Part shown: positions 55,401 through 63,902 of the stretch, piece after piece | Layout of the letters: each line of letters opens with the position of its first letter | How positions within the stretch are numbered: the first letter of the stretch is position 1 | Assembly: GCA_037903355.1 (NCBI GenBank) | Contig: JBAJFE010000004.1 | Location: 5,068,001-5,132,000, forward strand | Source: Trichuris trichiura | Taxonomy: Eukaryota; Nematoda; Enoplea; Trichinellida; Trichuridae | Reading direction: 5' to 3' | Length of the DNA stretch: 64,000 nt | Translations under genes and position numbers: made by a program | Notes under the pieces: generated by a model | Told to the model about the DNA's origin: nothing | What the model saw: the letters and a program-made list of their open reading frames with translations, nothing else | Database searches by the model: none

Positions 55401-57032
55401 CCAGCAGAACTTTGTGCAGCACCTACATTATGACGTCCCGGCTACAATCCGTTTTCCCGTCCGGCCAATCAGCGCGCTCGCAATCGACTAATCAAAATTG
55501 GGGGATCAAACGCACAGAAGCAATCACAGGGGGCGGGGGGGGGGGGCTGATGGCTCTGACCTTGAGAAACACTGTGTTAGACTTGACTTCTATATCTGTA
55601 GAAGTAACCTTCAGGTCTCTAGTCAGTTTTGTTGCCTAGAACTTCTTAATACAGGCTGTTTATTTTTGCTTGGCATTTTCTTCCTTTATCTACGTGCATT
55701 TCATCAACAGCTATATGTAATGCATTCCTCTCAAACAAAATCTTAAGCCTAAAATTTATGATGCTAAGGCCTTCAAGATGTGTTTCCTGGAGTTTTGCTT
55801 TGTTCTATCAAACCATAGGTGCGCATGCACAATTTGTTTTATCATTTTAGCCCTAGTAATCAACAGGTTCTACGTCACTACGAAATTCGATAAAGATATG
55901 ATCAGTTGGCTCTAAAGTCAGGAGCCAGGAGATAAATGAAAACGGTTTCGTTCAGCAGTATTCTACCACAATATTATTTGTAAAGAAAGTGTCATTTTAA
56001 AAACATTTAGCTAAATATTCAGTCATTTGTTCTAAGACTGTAAGCAGTTACGAACGAATGTTTATTCACCTAAAATTAGCACTGAAATTCGCCAATTAAT
56101 CTTACCGTTGTCAAGTCCGCTAGTAAATACCCAAGCGTTCGTACACATGCTGACTTTTGCGAGTCCTTTTCTAATTTTTGTAGCTAATTTCGATGGCAAG
56201 AAAAAATCAGTTTGTCCTTGATGAATTGATATTACCAAGCCCGGTGGCTTCACTTTCCAAACCTTCTGCATTAATTCCAGTATGTGTTTAGGGTCGGTAT
56301 CATTGTTCAATCGAATATACTAAATTGCATAGTACCTTAGGATTTATAAAGCCATTGCCACACGTACCTGCGCTTTAAACTGGCTAGGAATTCTGGAAAA
56401 TTCAATTGTTCCGTAAGCATTCGTAGGAACAGCTGCAGTACAATGCTTCACTGTCCACGTTTTTAACAAAGGCGACGGTGGTTTCAGGTGCCTCATATCA
56501 TGCTGCGTTTGTAGTCGGCCGCAGCAGCAACTAAAACATGGAATATAATTAGCATAGTCTTTGAGACTACCCTCAGATGTTTCGAAACCGTTTTAATTAA
56601 ATGTATCTGGAGAAGTACCAGTCAAGTCGTTACTGCCACGTCCGGTGCAGAAAAGTAATAGTCCAAGGAGTAATGCAACTTTTAATAAATCATGTTACGG
56701 TACATGTGCTGCCCAAATAGAATGCAACAAATTAAACATGGTTAAAGGACGCTGCAGATACTTAACTGATTACTTTCTGATGCCAAGGTCTTTTTATTTG
56801 GTAAGCACAAATAAGAGAAAATTTGTGCCTTAAGCTAAAATCATAAGTTCAAAAGTATTTGATCCTCCGGCGAGTTTCTATGTTCCCAAGAAAAGCAAGC
56901 GCCAGTCGGTTCCATAGACGCTGTTAAGTGGTTTACTTACATCTGACCGTCTGGGACGCTAGGAACAAATTGTGCACATTCTCTTCTCTGGAAAACGCCT
57001 TCAATGAAAGCACATTCTTCCCAAGAAAGCAT
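46265..57032 (-). CDS. TRPM-family cation channel, multi-exon
   Basis: Exons (5' to 3', minus): 57032-56941, 56530-56368, 56319-56106, 51950-51482, 51431-51308, 51225-50944, 50889-50710, 50563-50414, 50362-50265, 50205-49836, one unresolved linker (candidate 49659-49641), 49508-49381, 49327-49212, 49155-49056, 48990-48862, 48804-48556, 48505-48213, 46487-46306 (or to a stop at 46265). Phases agree throughout. The start ATG at 57032 gives MLSWEECAFIEGVFQRREC, the usual TRPM N-terminus, though CTCTTTTGAG before it could be an acceptor. Order: SLOG/TRPM homology regions, six membrane segments, pore and TRP box, about 1110 residues. TRPM proteins are tetrameric Ca/Mg- or monovalent-permeable channels; nematode members include GON-2 and GTL channels. 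No kinase or Nudix domain is seen. The pore has an unusual lysine. Confidence 0.93.
46488..48212 (-). other. TRPM intron of 1.7 kb
   Basis: Donor GTAATG at 48212, acceptor TTTTCAG at 46488. Contains a possible hAT-type left end (CAGTGATTCTCAAAAGAGCC at 46865). Beside it, on the minus strand at 46788-46860, is a tRNA-like A box (TGGCTCAGTCGG). No exon found. Confidence 0.65.
48213..48990 (-). CDS. TRPM exons: membrane segments S1-S6 and pore
   Basis: Three exons. 48990-48862: S1 (SYIVFLCFFTYIVAM), then LQPTPFRTEW and S2. 48804-48556: FFCKFWNAYDTIVIITFLV (S3) and NIFFCYVRLLDFL (S4, lacking a basic ladder as usual for TRPM), then GHYIVMLKRM. 48505-48213: S5 (CVILILIVFIASYGVLRQ), pore helix NIFYRPFVML, filter HGKVYEEELD, then CLTGEN and S6 (FAVLYLLVANTVVISFIVAV). 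The filter of most TRPMs reads YGE/FGE or FGQ; here the third residue is Lys (codon AAA at about 48345). Confidence 0.95.
49056..49508 (-). CDS. TRPM exons: pre-S1 linker
   Basis: 49508-49381 encodes ELTNDYGKLFKLSDFRGP and a basic stretch EGEKRKAE. 49327-49212 encodes VKKQYTNGIIEVHRE and CPQSYPETYYTDF. 49155-49056 ends GQKIYEFYVSPITTFWLW, the conserved (K)IYEFY..P.T.FW signature leading into S1. Phase requires the first exon to end at 49381 (donor GTAGGC), not at the GTATGA 23 bp further on. Confidence 0.85.
49836..50889 (-). CDS. TRPM exons: homology regions 3-4
   Basis: 50889-50710: NSGLNTIFDYVMEAAG, DIGVVIERLMGTNFRSQY. 50563-50414: HFEQPYSELFLWAVLTLRP. 50362-50265: CLVAEKLLYAMINELEQGE. 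50205-49836: HFRSLAVELLDQCYRRD, HSCLALAVRAGDKAFLSH and CCQRLLDDLWHGGIRVQ. This is the helical TRPM region that joins the SLOG domain to the channel. Confidence 0.93.
50944..51950 (-). CDS. TRPM exons: second half of SLOG domain and start of ankyrin-like repeats
   Basis: 51950-51482: LTLIGVAPWGVISEQCDLVG, HTHFLLVDDGTVGKLGGE, VSVIINGDEDTI and PMVVCEGSGRASDIISF, the ligand-binding Rossmann-like SLOG fold. 51431-51308: VPVKLQIVERLQAILHLSEK. 51225-50944: LLLAMTWNRVDMAANYIF and DNVSFVKLFLDNGLYLN, then FLTIDCLERLYNS. The 54-bp intron 50943-50890 contains an in-frame TAG and must be removed. Confidence 0.95.
53766..53808 (+). ncRNA. Hammerhead-ribozyme-like motif
   Basis: ATCA, CTGAAGA, C, stem II GGAAAC with GTTCT (one bulge, one G-U), GAA, AGCT, C17, TGGT. 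Stem I pairs ATCA with TGGT (one G-U). Core complete. It is a solitary copy without an evident second arm. Confidence 0.55.
55127..55574. mobile_element. Non-autonomous hAT-type element, copy 1
   Basis: Begins CAGTGATTCTCACAATGG and ends CTTGAGAAACACTG. It is homologous along its length to 57855-58290 (for example GCCAATCAGCGCGCT near 55462 and ACTAATCAAAATTGGGG). The flanking octamers ATTTAAAC and TGTTAGAC match at only 5 of 8 positions, so the duplication has decayed. It includes a CCAAT box and G-rich tracts but no ORF of interest. Confidence 0.78.
56106..57032 (-). CDS. TRPM exons 1-3: N-terminus and first half of SLOG domain
   Basis: 57032-56941: MLSWEECAFIEGVFQRREC and QFVPSVPDGQ (compare W-IE..F.KREC..F.PS in TRPMs). 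56530-56368: CCCGRLQTQHDMRHLK, VPTNAYGTIEFSRIPSQ. 56319-56106: YIRLNNDTDPKHILELM, PGLVISIHQG, LAKVSMCTNAWVFTSGLDN. The usual TGAWI.TGG.N.G nucleotide-binding-type loop is altered to TNAWVFTSGLDNG. Exon joins restore Ile and Gly codons across introns. Confidence 0.92.
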
Positions 57033-57854
57033 CTCAAAAGAGATAGAGAGCGACGTAAGGGGCAAATGGGACCTATCTGAGTTAGTTTTTAGTACCTCAT
57101 CATCTTGCGGTAGTTCTTTTAAAATGGCTATTCTCTAATGAATACTTTTTAAACTTTAAGCTGTTTAAGGAACAATTGCGAAAGAGTATCTTTAAGCTGC
57201 AATAAAATCCGCCGGACCAGGTTTAAACCAGTTTTATAAGTCCTGATATAAAAAATCACACTGAAATAAATGAAGAATCTGCTGATGCTAGCAATTAAGA
57301 CAACTGCTTCAATGCCCACTTTAAAACACGAAAAACGTTATTCTTTTTGGAGCCTCAAGAACACGCGTCTCTACTGTCAGTGAACGATAGTAAAATAAAG
57401 GCAGAACGCGACTGCCTTCAGTGGGTTTACATATGGCAGATAACTAGCAAACAGTTAACGTGCACCATCTAGCCTGATTGATTAGAACCAGTGATGGCTC
57501 GTCGTCGAAAGTCACATTTTCTAATGGCGTTCCGCAGAATGGTAGTTTCGTGGAACTTTTCGTTTTGCTGAGCCTTCCATACTGTCAAGTGCTCGTTTGC
57601 CTAAATGGTCAAAAATTGTGAATACGCCAGAATTTCGAATGAGCCAAAGCTTGAGTAAACTGAAATCCTAAACGAATGAAAAATTGATAAAATGAAATCC
57701 CATTTAGATCAAACCTAAACAGATCAAACGGCCGATCGTGTGAAAAGGCGAAATGTACTCCAACTTAGACTACGGGGAGACATCAGCGCTTCTAGACCCA
57801 AAGCAGGGCAAATCTTGAATGGATCAGATGTATATTATAAGCGATTGCGTAGAG
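57033..57854. other. Upstream of the TRPM start; no gene recognised
   Basis: This should contain the 5' UTR and promoter of the minus-strand TRPM gene. If CTCTTTTGAG before the ATG is an acceptor, a further 5' exon lies here. No TATA-like or other element could be assigned with confidence. Confidence 0.4.
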
Positions 57855-58290
57855 CAATAATTCTCACGGTGGAGCATGTGCCCCACCGGGGGGCTCTTTT
57901 GAAGTTCAAGGGGGCGCTTGAAGGGTTCTTTTGATCTGTAGGGGGCATATGCCCCACCCGGGCGATAGTGTCGAAATGGATAGGAAGGCCTACGGGTCAC
58001 ATATTGTGCCTCTCTGCCTAAGAGAAAGATGCATACTGTTACGTTTCGCAATTGTGATTGCCTGGAAGGGGCAGCAACCGGCTCAGAGGTGAGAAGGTAA
58101 GTGTCCGGCACACTATCTGGGAAACGTTTTCCTCACAGAACTCTGCGCAACATTATGACTTTCGGGCTACGCTCCGTCCTCGCATCTAGCCAATCAGCGC
58201 GCTTAAAATCGACTAATCAGAATTGGGGAGCCCAAACGCCCAGGAATGTTCACAGGGGAGCCTTGGCGACCCTGACCTTGAAACATACTG
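57855..58290. mobile_element. Non-autonomous hAT-type element, copy 2
   Basis: Flanked by GCGTAGAG (57847-57854) and GCATAGAG (58291-58298), an 8-bp target duplication with one difference. Starts CAATAATTCTCACGG, ends CCTTGAAACATACTG. About 75-80% similar by eye to copy 1. Contains GCCAATCAGCGCGC near 58188. Confidence 0.88.
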
Positions 58291-59383
58291 GCATAGAGGC
58301 TAATAAACAGCTGCCAAATACGTGTTATATTTCAAATATGGAGATCTGCTTGGTGTATCACTGACTTTGAATCGATGCATGACTGTTTGACGCAACCACT
58401 TATAGCACGTTCCTCACTCATTCGAAATTTCGCCTTGCAGGTATAATCATTGATCTTCTGCCGTGGTCTAATTTGAAAAGCAGTTTGCCCTCTTCACATT
58501 CAGCAGATCAGCCTGATCAGGTCTGACCTGAAAGGCATTTCACCCCATTCATCTTTTCGCTCGTTGAGGACTTCAGCCTATTTAGGTTTCAACCCATACA
58601 AAAATCTAGTCCCTTTATGGTTTTACTGCTTCCCAAAAAATGGCCACCTGGTAAAACGAAAGATACAATGAAACGACTGTTCTACAAGGTGGCTCATTTA
58701 CAAAACAACAAAGAAACATTCTACAGAACTACTTTGGATGATACAGCTGTAGCCTGATCAGAGCGGCCCACGCTTCAGTGACTTCAGTGGAATTTTGTCT
58801 GACTTGGTGGTGAGATTGCCGCAGACTTCATGGTCTCTGTTTTTCAGTAAGGAAAACAGGTAGTGCAGGCATGATCTTCCGTTGGAAATCCAATGATTAT
58901 TGAGACATTCGATACCTGCTGAACCTTTCATAGTGGCTCTCATGTTTTTACTGGATCTTTTTTTAGGTCTTTCTCTCTCGTAATCCACTGCGATTTATGC
59001 ACTGCATCATTTCAGCTGAATCTGGCACATCAGGTGTGCAGGGAATGCCCGGGTCTCTTCGTATTGTTGCATCAAGTTGTCTTAACACTTTCTTTAGATA
59101 TTCTTCCATTTAGATTTTGCTTGGACCTGCGGAATAAGGCGTTATTCCTTTCTCCTATGTAAGAAGCATCGTAAACAGTACGGGGTCTTTCTCCAAATGG
59201 TACCATAATCTTATCACTTCTTAAAATAGAGCTCAAGGACGCAAAGCTTTTGAAGTGAACCTTGAAACCTAGTGTCCTCCAAACGCATGTGAGCAGTTAG
59301 AAATAATTCATAATGTATCCGTTCATGAAACCGTCATCTTCTTGCCCAAGAAGTTGCATCATTGAGAGTCATGCCACTTCTAA
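58291..59383. other. Intergenic, no gene recognised
   Basis: AT-rich with short ORFs on the minus strand (for example 58758-58988, basic, no known motif). Nothing else identified. Confidence 0.35.
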
Positions 59384-59391
59384 AACGGAGT

Positions 59392-59589
59392 TTCGCAAAG
59401 GAATAATGAGGGAGCTCCCTCATACTGCTGACGACGGAACAAGAGCAGTTCCGAAACGTACGGTATACACATTGTTCTGTATTTTCTCTTACAATTTGCT
59501 CATCCATCCGTTGGTAGGACATTTTGAAGTTTACTTACAGATACATCCAACAGGCCAAACCCGTGAATCTGAAGATCTACTATGAAATC
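59392..59589 (+). mobile_element. Solo PLE terminal repeat with hammerhead motif
   Basis: Flanked by AACGGAGT at 59384-59391 and 59590-59597, a possible target duplication. Starts with a truncated hairpin (ATGAGGGAGCTCCCTCAT), then the hammerhead, CTCATCCATCCGTTGGTAG and CATCCAACAGGCC. It ends GATCTACTATGAAAT, as does the right arm of the PLE at 11836 (very similar sequence). Confidence 0.85.
59422..59466 (+). ncRNA. Hammerhead ribozyme motif in solo PLE repeat
   Basis: ATACTG, CTGACGA, C, GGAAC/GTTCC with loop AAGAGCA, GAA, ACGT, A17, predicted cut after 59460, CGGTAT. Identical core and six-pair stem I to the copy at 11995. Confidence 0.82.
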
Positions 59590-59597
59590 AACGGAGT

Positions 59598-60889
59598 CTT
59601 GAAAACAAAGTTTATCTCTGCGCTTTAGCGAGTGAGCATTGTAGTTAGGAAAACCAGCGCAGACGCTTTTATCCGCTAATTTGTTCTTCACGAAGCTATG
59701 AAACCCAGTTTGCATTCTAAACGATTTAAGCAAACGTGCTGGCCGCCAAAACACAATCTTGAAATGCCCTATAGAGCCAAACAGAACAAATCCAGTCGCG
59801 CTTGCTGTAATACACACGTCTTAAACCGCGTAGGATGAAGCGATGAAGTGTTGATCCAAGTACAGCCTAAGCAAACACATGCCGACTCTATAACTGCACG
59901 TTGTCTTAAAGCTAGAATACAATGCATCTTAATCCCATAGTTTAGTTTTTGTGTTGTTTTACTCATGACAATCCAAGATCAGGTGCTAAGACAAGTGCCC
60001 ATGACAGCGTACCTAGGCTATGATATACGAGAAGCTTACATGTACATTTTTGCAGGCGCCAGAAGTAACAGCCATTAATTGAGACCAGCGTACCAGAAAC
60101 GATTAATAGGCGTAGGTGAGAGAAAGCTGGTAGACAGCTCAGGTGGAAGAGACGCGATCTATATAGGGCACTCCGGCAACTGCGGTTTGCCTGCTGTCTG
60201 CCCATGCCATTCGCTTCTACGAAATAACCAAAAACTGGAATTATTCATTTCTGTGTCACTAAAGGACCAAATTAATCAGTCGAAAATCATTCTGCTGCTG
60301 CGATGTCATGAAGTTCCTCTTTATTTTTAACAGAGTCACTGTTTTGTTCTAACTGGCGTAGGTATAAACATCACATCATGTTTCGTTCCCAGTGAGCAAT
60401 AAGCTAGCGTTGCTGAACGCTTTTTTAAACATTATTCTTAAAAGTGCAGGTATTTACCAAACATGCACACTACCGCACGTTACGCTGCGTATAAAACCAA
60501 TTTAAAGAGTATTCTCACCGTCACTGCCTTAGAACTACGGAGCCAAGGCGTCCTGAAAGCTCTAAAATACCGTGTTCCCCCTATAATAGAACCTTGCCTT
60601 ATATTTATTTTTCTTTCAAAAAACATGGCATGGCTTATTTTCCGGGGTGATATGCTTTGTTTTCAAATACCTCACTCTATACTTGTTCATTTATTTATGT
60701 GCAAAAGCCCATTCGAAGCGTAAATGTAAAGGAAAAAAATTTCGAAACACCTAGAAAAACAACCATGAATGCAAGGCTGGAAAAATGTTGATATAGCAGC
60801 GTTTATTTGAACAGAGTCATGTCATCATTTTCTGGAACATCTTCATAAATCTCCAAATTCTGAGTTCCGGCTTGAATTTTTTGCAACTC
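59598..60889. other. Intergenic, no gene recognised
   Basis: Short ORFs on both strands without known motifs. The pogo-like fossil begins near its right end. Confidence 0.35.
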
Positions 60890-61211
60890 CATTTCTTGTA
60901 GGACCATTGAGCCCAGCCTCTCATGTCTTGCAACAGAACTCTCCTTGAACTAGCATTTCTTGTCCAAGTGGTTTGCTCGTAGAGCATTGGCAACATAGCT
61001 GTCAGTGATTTTGCCCCATGAATTCTTCACCCAAGTCACGACAAATTCCAACCTGCGCCTCATACTGTTACTACGCTGATTTCTCTCCACTTTATTTCCG
61101 ATGTAGCAATTGATTTCACTGCGCAAATTGTCTTTGAATGGCTTGTTTATTCCAATATCAAGAGTCTGGTGGTAGGCAGTCATTCCTGCAGGAATCTTAA
61201 CGAGGCAATGG

Positions 61212-61438
61212 ATTTTCATCACTACTTCGTACGGTATGTTTTCTTGCCCGTTGACCATTACCACCATCGCTGACGACGGGACAAGGTTAGTCCCGAAAGC
61301 TCCGAACTGTTTAAGTACTTGTTCTGAATTTTTCCTTAATAATTGCTCATCCATCCGTTGGTAGGGCATTTGCTTCGGTTTAATTTCAGAACTCATCAAC
61401 GGGCAAGAAAACATACCGTACGAAGTAGTGATGAAAAT
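61212..61438. mobile_element. PLE-derived foldback inserted in the pogo fossil
   Basis: Arms of 43 bp (ATTTTCATCACTACTTCGTA inward, and complement) enclose a hammerhead, CTCATCCATCCGTTGGTAG and GGGCATTTGCTTCGG. It interrupts the transposase reading between NFLSER and IPAGMTAY, so it is younger than the pogo copy. Confidence 0.8.
61264..61305 (+). ncRNA. Hammerhead-ribozyme-like motif
   Basis: TCG, CTGACGA, C, stem II GGGAC with loop AAGGTTA and GTCCC, GAA, AGCT, C17, CGA. Core complete; stem I has three pairs. Confidence 0.62.
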
Positions 61439-62490
61439 ATGTTCCTCTCTCTGAAAGAAAGTTCTTCATCTCTTTAGAGCGGTAAATGCTGGCTGAATCC
61501 TAGACTGTCATTCCTCTTTGGCTATCTTACAAAATAAGTGGCAGCATTAAATCAACCCACTTGCTTATAACTGACTGTGCGCACTAGGCTTTTTCGGTTT
61601 GAAGAGCATAAATACCTGAAACACGCTCAATTTCGTTTTTCTTTCCCTTTGTAGTGATTAGAGGAGGGACTTCCTTTCCGTCCAAACGAATTGCCAAAAT
61701 GCAGGTGACGCGAGCACTTTCATAACTAGTAGAAAGAATGTAGATTAACGAGGCTCCCCTACGGACAATTGTTGTTTGAAATTTTTGGCACATAAACACT
61801 GCAGTTTCATCCATAGCAATCATGCTGGACAGTTGGTATTTAGAAAAATCGATTCTGTCAACAAAGGACTTGAATGCGAATGTACGTTTAATAACTTCAT
61901 TATCTTCAAGCTTGAACAATGTTGTCGATCTCCCTAGTGACAGTTCATGTTGTTGAAGGAAGCTATTCAGCCGCTGACAGCTAAGACGCTTTAAATTTTT
62001 CTGCGGATATCTCCAACTGTGATGCCATTGTAAGGGCAAATACCCGAACGTCAGACCTGCGCACAATGGAAGCCTGTTCTCTCCTGTCAGCAGTTCATTC
62101 ACAAATGATGCGTTCAAGCTCAGGAAATAATGGCTGCCGCCCAGATCCGCACTTACGTTTCTTTGAATTTCCCTCGTCCATTTTTCCATGGAGTTCGCCG
62201 TACTGTGCTCGCCATTTTCGACCTATTCAGTGATTGTGCTTTTTCTCTTTGCAGAAAGCCGTCAGATTCTTGCCTTGAGAGTCCTCCACGAGTGCTTTCT
62301 TGTACACGACACCGTAACTCTTCCTTGATGCAAACATCTTGACTGAGAGTGGAAATATTATTCGCTTTTGCAAGCAAAATTGCTATTTTGCAGCAACCTG
62401 TTGCACACAGAATTGCAAAACTCACTAAGAGAATTCGTTCGGACAGACAGCGTGGAAGATCATCACAAACCAAGATGTACCAAAGCACTT

Positions 62491-63250
62491 TATTTACTTA
62501 TGAACTCTACAGTACACTAATTTAACCATACACAAGCTATATTTAAGCATACGATACGCTCGTCGCATTTTCCAACGGATTTGCTAAATATGTTTCTCTG
62601 GCAGACGATTGCAAATGGAGCTGATTTTCAGAATAGGACTTAAATTAACGAACACACTAAAAGTAGTGCTAGGGCGCATTTTCAGGGACGATCTTCTTTA
62701 TAGGGCAAATACGGTATTTTGCTAGTGTCAGCAAGTGCACTAACTTTCTTGGCAAGAACAAGGTGAAGAAGTATGACTGAACTCGAGAGTGTGCATGTAG
62801 CCACTACCGCCTATGAATCAAGATACCTGGTTAGACGGTCCAGGTTTGACTACCTGCTCCCAGCTGGGAGGAGCGTCAGTTAGATGACCAGCTATGCTGG
62901 AAGCACATTGGCTTGATAACTGTTTACCAAGAAGCACAGCAGTCTGCTGATCGGCTCTCGAAGAGGAGTAGCCGTTGAAAGACCAGTTATCTAGTAGGAA
63001 CAAACGTTCAATTGCCGTTTACCTAGGAAGAAAATCGTTTCTCTGATCAAGTACCTAGGAGCATGCAATAGATGAACTGGAAACTCAGAAAGCGTATTTG
63101 GCTAAACGAGCGGTCCTTCGACACACTGTATAAGCGTTTGCTTCCCATTCGTTATTAACGTTGGAAGTTGCCGCCTCAACTTCCGCCGGGCCGTTAATAA
63201 TAAAGATCCCAAAACTCTTCTTAACGTGTCCGCAGGTATTCAAAGTGAAA
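62491..63250. other. No feature recognised
   Basis: Beyond the pogo fossil, the sequence up to 63250 has only short ORFs without motifs. A pair of short complementary stretches (GATACCTGGTTAGACGG near 62820 and AACCAGTTATCTAG near 62982) hints at an old hairpin. Confidence 0.3.
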
Positions 63251-63264
63251 CATTTTATGGTATG

Positions 63265-63425
63265 GCTTTCCCGTTTATCATTAAATTTTAAACCAACCGA
63301 AGCTTTTGGGTTCCCTCCGTCACCCGTCCTCAGCTTTAAAATCTTCACTGAAGACAGGTGACGAAGACGACAGTAAAGGTTCAGTTGGTTTAAAGTTGAA
63401 TGATGAGCGGGTAAACCGTATAATA
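63265..63425. repeat. Foldback with decayed hammerhead-like centre
   Basis: Left arm CCGTTTATCATTAAATTTTA followed by AACCAACCGAAGC is complementary to GTTGGTTTAAAGTTGAATGA on the right. The centre has GTCACCCGTCCTCAGC on one side and CACTGAAGACAGGTGAC on the other, recalling the hammerhead block, but the GAA side is not preserved. Confidence 0.6.
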
Positions 63426-63477
63426 AAATGTTTTAGCGACTTGGTGGAAGAAACTTTGGTGGAATCAGAGAAAGGCC

Positions 63478-63610
63478 CACATCAGAACAAGAGGATGAGG
63501 AAGCGAACCACAGTGACTGAGATGGCATAAACAGCTGGTGGTTTCCCTGGCGGCTGTCTAGGGCCATCTCAGTCTTCGTGGTTCATCTCTTCATCCTCTT
63601 GTTCTGCCCA
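63478..63610. repeat. Hairpin with ~48-bp arms
   Basis: CAGAACAAGAGGATGAGG ... ACTGAGATGGC on the left is matched by GGCCATCTCAGT ... CATCCTCTTGTTCTG on the right, with a ~35-bp loop. It directly follows the foldback at 63265 and may be a second layer of the same element. Confidence 0.65.
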
Positions 63611-63792
63611 AAAAAGCGCACGGTCACCCACGTGATCTCTCAATGTGCATTCTGTTTTCACGCGCACACAGTGCATCCTGCTGTTTTATTTATGTTTATT
63701 TGTCCTTTTGTATATCTTTGCATTTTATTTGTTTGTTTAAAGATCTTTCACCGCTTTTTCCATTCTTTCATGCAGCGCCTATCTATGGCTAA

Positions 63793-63902
63793 ACGAAAAA
63801 ACTACTCTGCCAAAAGATGGATGAAGGACTATTAAGAAAAAATATGGAACGCAACTAGCTTTGTTGGAAGCTTTCAGAATTATCTAGCTTCGTCATCAGT
63901 GA
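63793..63902 (-). repeat. PLE terminal-repeat remnant, minus orientation
   Basis: Minus strand reads a decayed hammerhead (63902-63864: CTGATGA, C, ..., GAA, AGCT, T) and then TTCTTAATAGTCCTTCATCC, ATCTTTTGGCAGAGTAG. The order matches the intact terminal repeats (hammerhead, then ATCCATCCGTTGGTAG). Stem II is poorly paired, so the ribozyme is probably dead. Confidence 0.55.

Larger units (their letters stand above)
51951..56105 (-). other. TRPM intron of 4.2 kb
   Basis: Splits the SLOG domain (FTSGLDN / GVVRYLSS). Holds a hammerhead motif (53766-53808, plus) and a hAT-type element (55127-55574). At 52930 CAGTGTTTGTCAAGC could be a further hAT-type end. A poly-G run (55179-55190) and GGGGGCGGGGGGGGGG (55530) lie inside the hAT copy. 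No exon found among the ORFs. Confidence 0.7.
60890..62490 (-). pseudogene. pogo/Tigger-like transposase fossil
   Basis: On the minus strand, 62490-62090 gives ESDGFLQREKAQSLNR and MEKWTREIQRNVSADLGG. 62189-61584 gives GRSTTLFKLEDNEVIKRTFA, FSKYQLSSMIAMDETAVFM (first catalytic Asp) and SARVTCILAIRLDGKEVPP. Around 61540-61450, broken by stops, are NDSLGFS and RSKEMKNFLSER. After an inserted foldback, 61190-60950 gives IPAGMTAYHQTLDIGINKPF (third Asp) and EFVVTWVKNSWGKITDSYVA. A different lineage from the intact Tigger at 29135. Confidence 0.85.
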
